Below, in pieces: positions 32,224 through 40,667 of a DNA stretch of 64,000 nt. The DNA comes from Mycolicibacter heraklionensis (lineage in GTDB: Bacteria > Actinomycetota > Actinomycetes > Mycobacteriales > Mycobacteriaceae): contig NZ_LDPO01000006.1 in NCBI RefSeq assembly GCF_001021505.1, positions 152,128 through 216,127 on the forward strand, read 5' to 3'. Each line of letters opens with the position of its first letter. Positions within the stretch are counted from its first letter, which is position 1. The notes under the pieces were generated by a model. It searched no databases. It was given only the letters and a program-made list of their open reading frames with translations, and was not told the DNA's origin. Position numbers and translations under genes: made by a program.

Positions 32224-33369
32224 GTGGTGACGCGACCGCGGGTGGTCATAGCGGGGCTGGGCGACAGCGGCGTTCTGACCGCGATCCGGCTGGCCAAGTA
32301 CGCCGACGTGGTCGGCATTTCGGTGAAACCCGCTTTGGTGAGCGGCCAAGAGCTGGGCCTACGGCTGTCTCGCCCACGCGATTGGGCGCGCGACTACTGG
32401 TTGCCGTTCGACCGGTTCCCGCGGCTGGACGCGGTGCGCACCGTGCACGGCGCGGTGAACGGCGTCGATCTCGAGGCCAGAGCAGTGACCGTCTCGTGTG
32501 CCGACGGCGTGACCCGCGATGAGCCCTACGACGCCCTGATCATTGCGACCGGGGTCAGCAATGGCTTCTGGCGCCGGCCCACGACGCAGTCCGCCGGTGA
32601 CGTCGCCGCGGAGCTGTCCGCCGCTCACGACCGGCTGGCCGCCGCCGGATCGGTCATCGTCGTGGGCGGCGGGGCCGCGGCGGTGAGCAGCGCCGCCAAC
32701 ATCGCCCGCGCCTGGCCGGACAAACGGGTCGACCTGTATTTCCCGGGGCAGCGCCCGCTGCGTGAGCACCACCCGCGGGTCTGGAGCACCGTCGGGCGCC
32801 GGTTAGCCGACGCCGGTGTGGGGCTCCATGCCGAACACCGTGCGCTGGTGCCCGCAGGGTTCGGGTGCGACCGCATCACCGATGAGCCGGTTCGCTTCAG
32901 CACCGGCCAGGACCCGGCATCGGCTGACGCGGTGCTGTGGGCGATCGGAAAGGTGCGACCCAATACCGACTGGTTACCGGCCGAGGTGCTCGACGACGGC
33001 GGCTTTGTCCGAGTGCTGCCCGACCTGCGGGTGCCGGGACATCCCGACGTGTTCGCGATCGGCGACGTCGCGGCGACCGACCCATTGCGCAGCTCGGCCC
33101 GCAACCGGGCGGACGGCCTACTGGCCCATAACGTGCGGGCCGCCCTCACCGGCCGGCCGCTCCGGCACTACCGGCCACCCACAAGGCGTTGGGGTTCGGT
33201 GCTGGGGGTACAGCCCGAGGGCCTGGAGGTGTTCGCGCCGTCGGGGTGGGCGTTCCGGTTTCCGGCCTGGTCGATCGAGCGGGTGCTGCTTCCCTGGATC
33301 GTCCGGCGGGGCATCTATCGCGGCGTGCGCTCCAACGACCCGCTGAAAACTGCCACAATCGAGTCATGA
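32224..33369 (+). CDS. FAD/NAD(P)-dependent oxidoreductase (NDH-2/AIF-like)
   Basis: A 381 aa flavoprotein disulfide-reductase-fold enzyme. First dinucleotide motif VVIAGLGDSGVLTAIRLA (non-classical, with D in place of the third Gly context), then ATG motif ALIIATGV, second Rossmann motif VIVVGGGAAAVSSA and the FAD motif VFAIGDVAAT. No redox Cys pair is seen, so quinone or other acceptors are more likely than disulfides. The GTG start is 5 bases after the acyltransferase, and the stop overlaps the next gene by 4 bases (ATGA). It marks the left edge of the inserted catabolic block. Confidence 0.83.
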   Translation: MVTRPRVVIAGLGDSGVLTAIRLAKYADVVGISVKPALVSGQELGLRLSRPRDWARDYWLPFDRFPRLDAVRTVHGAVNGVDLEARAVTVSCADGVTRDEPYDALIIATGVSNGFWRRPTTQSAGDVAAELSAAHDRLAAAGSVIVVGGGAAAVSSAANIARAWPDKRVDLYFPGQRPLREHHPRVWSTVGRRLADAGVGLHAEHRALVPAGFGCDRITDEPVRFSTGQDPASADAVLWAIGKVRPNTDWLPAEVLDDGGFVRVLPDLRVPGHPDVFAIGDVAATDPLRSSARNRADGLLAHNVRAALTGRPLRHYRPPTRRWGSVLGVQPEGLEVFAPSGWAFRFPAWSIERVLLPWIVRRGIYRGVRSNDPLKTATIES

Positions 33370-33764
33370 CGACACCGGCATTCTCCGATGTGTACCGGGA
33401 AAAGTACTTACTGCTCACGACGTTCACCAAGGACGGCAAGCCCAAACCGACCCCGGTGTGGGGTGCGCCCGTCGGGGACAAGCTCTTGGTCATCACCGAC
33501 GACGGGTCTTGGAAAACCAAGCGGATCAAGAACACTCCGCGGGTCACCATCCAAAAGTGCGGAGCCCTGGGCAAACCCAAAGGCGATCCCGTTGAGGCGG
33601 TGGCCCGGGTCCTGCCCAAGTCCGAGACCCGGCGGGTCTACGACGCCGTCGTCAAGCGGTACTGGTGGCACGCCTGGTGGTTCGTCCCGCACTCGCTGGT
33701 GCGCGGTGGAATAGACAAGGTGCACATCGGCCTGGAAATCACCGCGGTACCTGCGAGCAGCTGA
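33366..33764 (+). CDS. PPOX-class F420/flavin-dependent enzyme
   Basis: A 132 aa split beta-barrel protein of the pyridoxamine-phosphate-oxidase-like family, in which many mycobacterial members use F420. The family pattern KYLLLTTFTKDGKPKPTPVW and the later DDGSWKTKRIKNTPRVTI are clear. The start overlaps the preceding oxidoreductase stop (ATGA), suggesting joint function in a redox step. Substrate and cofactor are not visible from the sequence. It converges on the methyltransferase gene after 15 bases. Confidence 0.85.
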   Translation: MTTPAFSDVYREKYLLLTTFTKDGKPKPTPVWGAPVGDKLLVITDDGSWKTKRIKNTPRVTIQKCGALGKPKGDPVEAVARVLPKSETRRVYDAVVKRYWWHAWWFVPHSLVRGGIDKVHIGLEITAVPASS

Positions 33765-33779
33765 CCCCGCCTGGCGTTC

Positions 33780-34625
33780 TCAGGCGAACTCGAGGAGCGT
33801 GTAGGCGCCTCGCAAGTTCTTCGTGGGTCCCCACTGCCAGAAGGCCGGAAACAACGTTCCGAAGAACAGGCCACGCCCTTTCGGTATCGGGACATCATGC
33901 ACCGCGCTGATGCCCGGCACCGTCTGTGCCAGCCTGGCGAGCTGACGCGGCGACAGGCTGAACGGCATCGGGGGCACGCGATAGTGTCTGGATGAACGCA
34001 TCCCGCGCGGCGCCAGTCTCTTGACCAGGGTCGGTGGGAGGTCGAAGAACATCTGACCGCCGGGGAAGCGTTCGGCGCACGCCGCGATGAGGTCCATCGC
34101 CTGGTGCGGCTGCAAATACATCAACAGACCTTCGGCGGTGATGAAGACGCCGGCACTGGAGTCGACCTGCGCCATCCAGCTGTAGTCCAACGCCGACTGC
34201 GCGAGGTTGGTGATGCGCGGTGACGTCGGCAGCAACCGTTCGCGAAGCCGCATCAGCGGCTCCAAATCCACTGACACCCAATGAAATCGCGGATCGGGCA
34301 GGGCAGCGTTCAAGCGCCAGAAGCTGGTTTGGAAGCCTTCGGCAAGCGCGATGACCGTCGCATCAGGGTGCTCACGCAGATAGGCCGTCGCACATCGATC
34401 AACGGCCAGCGACCGCAACGCCATCTCCTGGCCACGACGTCCGAACTTCTCGAAGTCGAACGCGATGGACTCGACGAGTCGAATCGCCTCCGGGTCATCG
34501 ATGATCGCGTTGGAGTGTCCGGCCTGATACGCCCGTCCGTTGAGCGTCATCAGGGCGGTTTCCGAAACTCCATTCAGCGCACGGGCGTCGACTTTGGATT
34601 CGGCTGGGCGGTCCATCGCGCCCAT
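33780..34625 (-). CDS. leucine-carboxyl-methyltransferase family (PPM1-like) protein
   Basis: A 281 aa SAM-dependent methyltransferase of the PPM1/LCM type, which is greatly expanded in mycobacteria. Family landmarks are VIALAEGFQTSFWRL (a variant of the usual ALGAGLDTR-like loop), WVSVDLEPLMRLRERLLP and AGVFITAEGLLMYLQPHQ. The Glu in the SAM loop replaces the more common Gly, so binding may be atypical. It lies 36 bases downstream of the LLM oxidoreductase in the same direction, probably in one transcript. The methyl acceptor is unknown. Confidence 0.83.
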   Translation of the reverse strand: MGAMDRPAESKVDARALNGVSETALMTLNGRAYQAGHSNAIIDDPEAIRLVESIAFDFEKFGRRGQEMALRSLAVDRCATAYLREHPDATVIALAEGFQTSFWRLNAALPDPRFHWVSVDLEPLMRLRERLLPTSPRITNLAQSALDYSWMAQVDSSAGVFITAEGLLMYLQPHQAMDLIAACAERFPGGQMFFDLPPTLVKRLAPRGMRSSRHYRVPPMPFSLSPRQLARLAQTVPGISAVHDVPIPKGRGLFFGTLFPAFWQWGPTKNLRGAYTLLEFA

Positions 34626-34661
34626 GGTATCGGAGAAAACCGTTGGGCCGGGCTGTCCCAG

Positions 34662-35639
34662 CTAGGGTTTCAGCGCCGGCAGCACCCGTTCGACCAGCAG
34701 CCGCAGGCTTTCCCAGCCCTCGTCGAGCGGCAGCCCGCCGATCAGCGGGTGTAGGGTCACCCCGGTGCGGCCGCTGCGGCACTGCGCGACGAGCTCGTCG
34801 GGGGTGAGCACCTCGACCTTGGCGGACGCACGCAGCTCGGCAACCGTCGCGGTCGGACTCTCATTGGGGCGAGGCACCTCCGCCACCGCCCACGAACTGT
34901 ATTCGGTTGCCTCGTGCAGGAAATACTCACCACATCGGGCCCACGCCGCCTCTGAGTCGGTGGTCAGATGCGTCACCGTGTTGCCGTTCTCGGGACTGAA
35001 CACGAAACCCTGTTTGCCGTGGCGCACCAGTTCATCCCGGTACACCGCTTCGATCTCGGGCATCGGCATCGGCGGCGAGAACGGCAATCCGAACCGGGCC
35101 GCTCGGCGGGCGGCCGCGGCGCTCATCCCGCCGATGAAGAACACCGGATGCGGTTTGGTGTACGGCTTCGGCGTCACATCGATCAACTGGCCGTGGTACT
35201 CGAAAGGCTCGTCGCCCCAGGACTTGAGCAGCACATCGAGGCATTCGTCCATCAAGCGGCCGCGCCGCCGGAAGTCCTTACCCACGGCGTGGTATTCCGC
35301 TGGGCGGTAACCGATTCCGGCGACGAAGCTGACCCGTCCGGCGGACAGGTGGTCGAGCACCGCGATGTCCTCGGCGAGGCGCACCGGGTCGTAGAGCGGT
35401 ATCAGCAGTGCGTTGATGCTGATGCGGATGTTGGTGGTGCACCCCGCGACGGCAGCGGCCAACAGCAGCGGCGCGGGCAGCCAGCCGGTGGCCGCAAGAT
35501 GGTGCTCTTCGCAACCGATCGCGGTGACTCCGTGGGCGTCGGCATAGGACGCCATCTCCAACGCCGCCCGGTACCGGTCGGCATTTCCGGCGCCGGGGGC
35601 GTTCGTCATATTCAGGCGTAGGGCGCTCAGTAGTGGCAT
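34662..35639 (-). CDS. LLM class flavin-dependent oxidoreductase
   Basis: A 325 aa luciferase-like (bacterial luciferase/F420 reductase fold) enzyme. Landmarks are VTAIGCEEHHLAATGWLPAP, LIPLYDPVRLAEDIAVLDHL and SAGRVSFVAGIGYRPAEY, typical of the family's FMN- or F420-binding TIM barrel. Relatives oxidise or reduce small hydrophobic compounds. It is divergent from the aldehyde dehydrogenase, and both starts flank a palindromic operator at 35683-35702, which suggests joint control with the BVMO at 41350. Confidence 0.87.
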   Translation of the reverse strand: MPLLSALRLNMTNAPGAGNADRYRAALEMASYADAHGVTAIGCEEHHLAATGWLPAPLLLAAAVAGCTTNIRISINALLIPLYDPVRLAEDIAVLDHLSAGRVSFVAGIGYRPAEYHAVGKDFRRRGRLMDECLDVLLKSWGDEPFEYHGQLIDVTPKPYTKPHPVFFIGGMSAAAARRAARFGLPFSPPMPMPEIEAVYRDELVRHGKQGFVFSPENGNTVTHLTTDSEAAWARCGEYFLHEATEYSSWAVAEVPRPNESPTATVAELRASAKVEVLTPDELVAQCRSGRTGVTLHPLIGGLPLDEGWESLRLLVERVLPALKP

Positions 35640-35682
35640 GGGATTGACCGGTCACCTCCTGGGCGTCACCGTAGCGTACGAA

Positions 35683-35702
35683 ATGATCAATCGATTGATT
35701 AT
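35683..35702. promoter_or_regulatory. palindromic operator, copy 1 (shared with BVMO promoter)
   Basis: ATGATCAATCGATTGATTAT contains a perfect 14-bp palindrome (ATCAATCGATTGAT at 35686-35699). It is strongly A/T-rich in a G+C-rich region and lies between the divergent LLM and aldehyde dehydrogenase starts. The same sequence with one change occurs at 41278-41297. Confidence 0.8.
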
Positions 35703-35731
35703 GTCGGCGTCCCGCCGTTAGCCTAGGCACT

Positions 35732-37201
35732 GTGACCGGTCCGCTGACCCCGCTGCTGATCGACGGCGCGCTGGTCGCTGGTGGTGGGGGCGCCTTTCCC
35801 ACCATCAACCCAGCCACCGAAGAACCCCTCGGTGCGGCTGCCGACGGCGACGCCGCCGACCTCGATCACGCCATCGCCGCCGCCCGCACCGCGTTCGACT
35901 CCTCGGACTGGGGTCGTGACACCGCGTTGCGCGTGCACTGCCTGCGGCAACTACGCGATGTGCTCAACGACGAGATCGAGACGCTGCGGGAGATCACGAT
36001 CGCCGAGGTCGGCGCGCCGCGTTCGCTGACCTACCGCGGCCAGCTGCAGACCCCGGTAGACGACCTGGGTTTCCCGGCCGCCACCGCGGAGAGCTATCCG
36101 TGGCAGGTGGACCTTGGGATCGCGGCCCCGATGGGGATCACCACCGCCCGCACCCTGGTGCGGGAGCCGTTCGGCGTGGTCGGGGCCATCACCCCGTGGA
36201 ACTTCCCGCACCAGGTCACCTTCGCCAAGATCGGGCCGGCGCTGGCGGCCGGCAACACCGTTGTGCTCAAACCGGCACCCGACACCCCGTGGTGCGCAGC
36301 CGAAGTCGGCCGGATCATCGCCGAGAAGACGGACTTCCCGGCCGGGGTGGTCAACATCGTCACCGCGTCCGACCACCGCATCGGCGCCCGGCTCGCCGAG
36401 GATGCCCGGGTCGATGTGGTCTCCTTCACCGGCTCGACGGCAACCGGCCGCTCTGTGATGACCGCTGGCGCACAGACCATCAAGAAGGTCTTCCTGGAAC
36501 TCGGCGGCAAATCGGCATTCGTGGTCCTCGACGACGCCGACCTGGCTGCCGCCTGCACGGCCGCCGCGTCGACCGTGTCGATGCACGCCGGGCAGGGCTG
36601 TGCGCTGACCACCCGGCTGCTGGTTCCGCGTGAACGCTACCGCGAGGCACTCGACGCGGTGGCTGCCGCGATGTCGCAGATCGCGGTGGGTGACCCCAAC
36701 GACCCGAAAACACTGTGCGGACCGCTGATCTCGGCCAAGCAACGCGATCGGGTGCAGTCCTATCTCGATTTGGCGATCGCCGAAGGCGGAACATTCCACT
36801 GCGGCGGTGGCCGACCAGCCGGCCTGGACCGGGGCTTCTTCATCGAGCCGACGGTGATCGCCGGGCTGACCAACGATGCTCGGGTGGCCCGCGAGGAGAT
36901 CTTCGGACCGGTGCTGGTCGTGCTGGCCCACGACGGTGACGCCGACGCGCTGCGGATCGCCAACGACTCGCCGTATGGGCTGTCCGCCACCGTATTCGGT
37001 AGTGACGAGCGCGCCGCCCGAATGGCCTCGCGACTGCGTGCCGGGACCGTCAACGTCAACGGCGGCATGTGGTACTCGGCCGACGTACCGTTCGGGGGCT
37101 ACAAGCAGTCCGGGGTCGGCCGGGAGATGGGGCTGGCGGGCTTCGAGGAATATCTGGAGACCAAGGTGGTGGCCACTGCGGTCACCGGGACGGAGCGCTG
37201 A
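35732..37201 (+). CDS. NAD(P)-dependent aldehyde dehydrogenase
   Basis: A 489 aa enzyme oxidising aldehydes to acids. The key motifs are ITPWNFP (Asn of the oxyanion site), FTGSTATGR (NAD loop), FLELGGKSA (catalytic Glu base about residue 256) and HAGQGCALTTR (nucleophile Cys about 290), with the C-terminal PFGGYKQSGVGREMG. The closest group looks like broad-range or xenobiotic-type ALDHs. Its stop overlaps the esterase start (TGATG), so the two are co-translated. It starts 30 bases after the operator. Confidence 0.94.
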   Translation: MTGPLTPLLIDGALVAGGGGAFPTINPATEEPLGAAADGDAADLDHAIAAARTAFDSSDWGRDTALRVHCLRQLRDVLNDEIETLREITIAEVGAPRSLTYRGQLQTPVDDLGFPAATAESYPWQVDLGIAAPMGITTARTLVREPFGVVGAITPWNFPHQVTFAKIGPALAAGNTVVLKPAPDTPWCAAEVGRIIAEKTDFPAGVVNIVTASDHRIGARLAEDARVDVVSFTGSTATGRSVMTAGAQTIKKVFLELGGKSAFVVLDDADLAAACTAAASTVSMHAGQGCALTTRLLVPRERYREALDAVAAAMSQIAVGDPNDPKTLCGPLISAKQRDRVQSYLDLAIAEGGTFHCGGGRPAGLDRGFFIEPTVIAGLTNDARVAREEIFGPVLVVLAHDGDADALRIANDSPYGLSATVFGSDERAARMASRLRAGTVNVNGGMWYSADVPFGGYKQSGVGREMGLAGFEEYLETKVVATAVTGTER

Positions 37202-38148
37202 TGGCCGGCCAACCCGACCCGCAGGTGCTGGCGGCGTTGCTGGCGATGCGTGACGGTGCCGAGGCCGCGCCCCCGCCGGCGGTCGGTGACGTTGCCACCC
37301 GCCGGAGCAACGCGGGCCACATGTTCCGCCAGGTGCTGGCGTTGCGACCACCCGTCACCGGCGTTGAGACGCAAGAGTTCTCGCTGACCTACGACGGTGG
37401 CACGCTTGGGTTGCGTTGGTACCGGCGAGCCGGCGCGGATCAGCCCGGCAGCGCCGCACTGTATCTGCACGGCGGCGGAATGATCCTGGACTGGGGGCAC
37501 CTGGGTCCGCTCTACGACGCGGCGGTGCGCGGCTACGTCGCCGCCTCCGGGGTGCCGATGCTGGTGGCGGACTACCGGGTCGCACCGGAATTCCCGCACC
37601 CGACTCCGCTGGAAGACTGCTACGCGGCCTTGCGCTGGCTTAGCGACCACGCCGCCGAGCTGGGTGTCGATGCGTCCCGGCTGGCCGTGATGGGCGACAG
37701 CGCCGGCGGGGGACTGGCAGCTGGAGTTGGCTTGCTGGGGCGCGACCGGGGCGGGCCGGCGATCGCGGCCCAGCTGTTGATCTACCCCATGCTCGACGAC
37801 CGGAACCGCGAGGAAGGCGCCGCGGGCGCCACGTTGCTCACCTGGAGCTACGACGACAACGCCACCGGCTGGGCAGCGCTGCTGGGCGAGGGTGCCGCCG
37901 ACGGCTATGCCGCGCCCGCCCGCGCCGATGACCTGACCGGCCTGCCGCCGACCTACCTCGACGTCGGCGGGCTGGACATCTTCGCCGAAGAGGACGTCGC
38001 CTTTGCCCACCGGCTGATCGCCGCTGGGGTGCCCGTCGAGCTGCACGTGTACCCGGGCTGCCCGCACGCGTTCGACCTGCTGGTTCCCGATGCCGATGTG
38101 TCGCAACGGGTTATCGCGCAGCGGGTGAGGTTCCTGGCATCGCTGTAG
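37201..38148 (+). CDS. HSL-family (LipN/LipH-like) carboxylesterase
   Basis: A 315 aa alpha/beta hydrolase. The oxyanion motif HGGG is at 90-93, the nucleophile elbow GDSAGG at about 165-170, and the Asp and His of the triad in LDIFAEEDVAFAHR and YPGCPHAFDL. This set defines the hormone-sensitive-lipase family, which cleaves short and medium acyl esters. The product of a BVMO is an ester, so this enzyme fits as the next step (inference). Its 3' end overlaps the HxlR gene on the opposite strand by 38 bases. Confidence 0.92.
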   Translation: MAGQPDPQVLAALLAMRDGAEAAPPPAVGDVATRRSNAGHMFRQVLALRPPVTGVETQEFSLTYDGGTLGLRWYRRAGADQPGSAALYLHGGGMILDWGHLGPLYDAAVRGYVAASGVPMLVADYRVAPEFPHPTPLEDCYAALRWLSDHAAELGVDASRLAVMGDSAGGGLAAGVGLLGRDRGGPAIAAQLLIYPMLDDRNREEGAAGATLLTWSYDDNATGWAALLGEGAADGYAAPARADDLTGLPPTYLDVGGLDIFAEEDVAFAHRLIAAGVPVELHVYPGCPHAFDLLVPDADVSQRVIAQRVRFLASL

Positions 38149-38773
38149 CGGCGAAAAAGGTGCGCACGGCGGATTCGTCACCGTCGATCTCGACCAGCGC
38201 GGCGACGTCGTCCAGCGACAGCACCCCCGCCGCGAGCCCGAGAACAAGCGGGGCCTCGGCTTTGAGCACGGCGTCGAGTTCACGCCCGTCGGGCATGCTG
38301 ACGTCGACGCCGGACTCGGTGGCCTGCAGCTGCACCATTCCGCCGTCCACGGCGACGCCGACCGCCACCGATCGATCGGCGGGGATGCGACCGGCGAACA
38401 GGGCTGGAAGCGCCAGCAGCAACCACTCGGCGCGGAATTCATCGCCCTGCGGCCCGCGGATCATCAGCGGTGTCGACCAGCGGACCAGCGCATGGATGGG
38501 CTCGCGCAGTTGCGCACCCCATTCGGTGAGGGCGTAGGTGACCACGCCGCCCTCGTCGGACAATCGCCGCTCGACCACGCCCGCGGTTTCGAGATCGCGG
38601 AGCCGGTCGGCCAGCAGGTTCGTCGCGATCCCGGACAGCCCGTCGCGCAACTCGCGGTAGCGGGCCGGACCCATCAGGAGCTGGCGGACGATCAACAGGT
38701 TCCACCGGTCACCCACCACATCCAGGGCCCGGGCAAGTCCGCAGTACTGACCGTAGTCTCGACTCATCACCAT
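38111..38773 (-). CDS. HxlR family regulator with SCP2-like C-terminal domain
   Basis: A 220 aa transcription factor. The HxlR winged helix occupies about 10-100 (CGLARALDVVGDRWNLLIVR, ATNLLADRLRDLETAGVV, YALTEWG). The second half (about 125-220) resembles the SCP2/sterol-carrier fold often appended to mycobacterial HxlR regulators and may bind lipids. It is divergent from the dehalogenase-like gene, with palindromes in the gap. Start candidates at 38773, 38770 and 38767 differ by two residues. Confidence 0.85.
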   Translation of the reverse strand: MVMSRDYGQYCGLARALDVVGDRWNLLIVRQLLMGPARYRELRDGLSGIATNLLADRLRDLETAGVVERRLSDEGGVVTYALTEWGAQLREPIHALVRWSTPLMIRGPQGDEFRAEWLLLALPALFAGRIPADRSVAVGVAVDGGMVQLQATESGVDVSMPDGRELDAVLKAEAPLVLGLAAGVLSLDDVAALVEIDGDESAVRTFFAATAMPGTSPAAR

Positions 38774-38774
38774 C

Positions 38775-38812
38775 CACTTGCTAATTTAAAGTGCACTTGA
38801 CTATATCAAGTG
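38775..38812. promoter_or_regulatory. HxlR operator candidates
   Basis: CACTTGA-CTATA-TCAAGTG at 38794-38812 is a perfect 7-bp-arm palindrome. An overlapping weaker one has CACTT at 38775-38779 and AAGTG at 38789-38793. Both are between the divergent HxlR and hydrolase starts, where autorepression is expected. Confidence 0.65.
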
Positions 38813-38828
38813 AGCCAGGGAGGTGGAC

Positions 38829-39701
38829 ATGACAGTCGCGGAACGGCCCGCCTGGGTCGACGACACGTTGTTCCCGTTCGAGAGCCGGTTCATCGACATC
38901 GACGGGAACCGCGTCCACTACGTGGATGAGGGATCAGGGCCGGTGCTGCTGTTCCTGCACGGCAACCCGACCTGGTCGTTCGACTATCGCAAGGTCATCG
39001 AGGCGTTGCGGCCGGAGTTCCGGTGCATCGCCGTGGACTATCCGGGGTTCGGGCTGTCGTCGGCGGCGCCGGGCTACCGGTACCTGCCCACTGAACACTC
39101 CGCGGTGATCGGCGCGTTCGTCGACGCCCTTGCGCTGAGCGGGGTCACCTTGGTGGTGCACGACTGGGGTGGCCCGATCGGGTTGGCCACCATGCAACAA
39201 CGCCCCGGGGTCTTTGACCGATTGGTGCTGTCCAACACCTGGGCGTGGCCGGTCGGTGCCCCGGTCGTACAGATCATGTCGCATGTGATGGGCGGCGGAA
39301 TCGGACGCCTGCTGATCCGGCAGTTCAATCTCTTCGTCAAGGTGATGATCCCCGTCGGGCACCGGCTGACCAAGCCCACCGGTGCGGAGATGGCTCACTA
39401 CCAAAAGGCCCTCGACAGCCCCGCGCGGCGGGAGGCGGCGGCGGTCTTTCCCCGTGAGATCACCGCCAGCCGTGCCTTTCTCGCCGACGTCGAAGCCGGG
39501 CTGCCCGCCATCGCCGCGCTCCCAGCGCTGATCATCTGGGGTGACGGCGACTTCGCCTTCGGTGACAGGGAATTGCGGCAGTGGGAACAGACGCTGACCA
39601 ACCATCGGACGGTCATCGTCAAAGGCGCCGGTCACTTCGTTCCCTCCGATGCGCCCGAGCAGTTCGCGGCAGCGATCCGCGACTGGCACCCGGGGTCATA
39701 G
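38829..39701 (+). CDS. haloalkane dehalogenase-like alpha/beta hydrolase
   Basis: A 290 aa enzyme. The motif FLHGNPTWSFDYR (with the halide-binding Asn about 46) and the elbow VVHDWGGPIG (nucleophile Asp about 112, halide-binding Trp next to it) are those of haloalkane dehalogenases. The catalytic His lies in GAGHFVPSD. These enzymes exchange halogen for hydroxyl, giving an alcohol. The ATG at 38829 is preceded by GGGAGGTGG, better than the GTG at 38823. A dehalogenase is likely but not proven, since related hydrolases share these motifs. Confidence 0.85.
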   Translation: MTVAERPAWVDDTLFPFESRFIDIDGNRVHYVDEGSGPVLLFLHGNPTWSFDYRKVIEALRPEFRCIAVDYPGFGLSSAAPGYRYLPTEHSAVIGAFVDALALSGVTLVVHDWGGPIGLATMQQRPGVFDRLVLSNTWAWPVGAPVVQIMSHVMGGGIGRLLIRQFNLFVKVMIPVGHRLTKPTGAEMAHYQKALDSPARREAAAVFPREITASRAFLADVEAGLPAIAALPALIIWGDGDFAFGDRELRQWEQTLTNHRTVIVKGAGHFVPSDAPEQFAAAIRDWHPGS

Positions 39702-40024
39702 TGGCTTACGACGCGCAGCTGGCGGCCCGTGTGCGGGAGCTATTCGCCGCCGATGGTCCACCGGTGCTGGAAAAGGCGATGTTCGGCGGACTGGCCTTCA
39801 TGGTCGCCGGCAAGGTCGCCGTCGCCGCCATCGCCGGCGGATTGCTGGTCCGCGTCGGAGCGGCACGCGCCGACGAGTTTGTGAGGACCACCGCCGCCCA
39901 ACCCATGGAGATGGGTGGGCGGACCATGCGCGGCTGGGTCCATGTCGATGGCGAGCACGTGGACTCTCGAAGTCAGCTCGCCGAATGGATCGACATCGGA
40001 ATAGCCGCCGCGGCAAGCGCTTAG
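39701..40024 (+). CDS. TfoX N-terminal domain protein
   Basis: A 107 aa protein that equals a single TfoX/Sxy N-terminal domain: MVAYDAQLAARVRELFAADG, then the family core EKAMFGGLAFMVAGKVAVAA, LLVRVGA and MRGWVHVD. The GTG start overlaps the dehalogenase stop (TAGTG), so it is translationally coupled. The full-length TfoX regulates competence in Gram-negatives, but stand-alone N-domains in actinobacteria have no known role. It converges on a TetR gene after 11 bases. Confidence 0.82.
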   Translation: MAYDAQLAARVRELFAADGPPVLEKAMFGGLAFMVAGKVAVAAIAGGLLVRVGAARADEFVRTTAAQPMEMGGRTMRGWVHVDGEHVDSRSQLAEWIDIGIAAAASA

Positions 40025-40035
40025 AACGCGGGCGC

Positions 40036-40608
40036 TTAGAACAGCGCGCCCCGGATGAGATCTTCGGCGCCGCGCAGTGCGTCGCGGTAAGCCGCCGGTG
40101 GCAGGCGATCCGCCTGCTCGGCCAATCCTCGGGCCAGGGCGTAGACAGCGTCCGCGGCACTGTCGGGCTCGACGCCGGCCGCCAGCGCTCCGCCGCGCTG
40201 CGCATCGCTGACGATCTCTCCGATGACATCGCGTAACGGCGGCACCGTCCCCATCGCCCGATCGAACGCGGCCAGCTGTGGATTTTCCTGCGCCATCCGG
40301 TCGGCTTCCTCGAGCACCGCAGCGAGCTGGGCCACGACGTCGCTGTGGCGTCGTGCGGCGATGCGCAACCGCGGCAGCGCGGCCTCGCGGGCCGCCGCCA
40401 CGGTCGCCTGTAGCAACTCGGCCTTGCTCGGGAAGTGGTGGTAGAGGCTGCCGCTGGTGATCTCAGCGGCGGCAGCGATCTCGCGGATGCCGGCGCCGGC
40501 GCAACCGGACTCGGCCACACACCGCATGGCCGCGTCGATGATCCGCCGCCGAGTCTCGTTGCTGTTGATTCCAGCAGGCCGCCCTCGCGGCGACGAACTG
40601 ACGACCAT
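40036..40608 (-). CDS. TetR family regulator (copy A of a divergent pair)
   Basis: A 190 aa TetR protein from the ATG at 40608 (longer starts to 40677 overlap the neighbour's start region and were not used). The HTH is EIAAAAEITSGSLYHHFPSK. The C-terminal domain ends YRDALRGAEDLIRGALF, which closely resembles the end of the divergent TetR at 40668 (YHAALAAAKRLIRGTLF). The two therefore look like a duplicated pair. Target genes are probably in the surrounding catabolic cluster (inference). Confidence 0.87.
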   Translation of the reverse strand: MVVSSSPRGRPAGINSNETRRRIIDAAMRCVAESGCAGAGIREIAAAAEITSGSLYHHFPSKAELLQATVAAAREAALPRLRIAARRHSDVVAQLAAVLEEADRMAQENPQLAAFDRAMGTVPPLRDVIGEIVSDAQRGGALAAGVEPDSAADAVYALARGLAEQADRLPPAAYRDALRGAEDLIRGALF

Positions 40609-40667
40609 GATTACCGGATTATGTCGGTCCTCGATTCGGTGGGTCAACCACTGCGAAGATTGATGCC

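Noticed and set aside
40609..40667. Third copy of the 20-bp operator between the TetR genes
   Set aside because: Only the 11-mer GATTATGTCGG is shared with the 35.7-kb site, outside the palindrome itself, so it is not a convincing operator.
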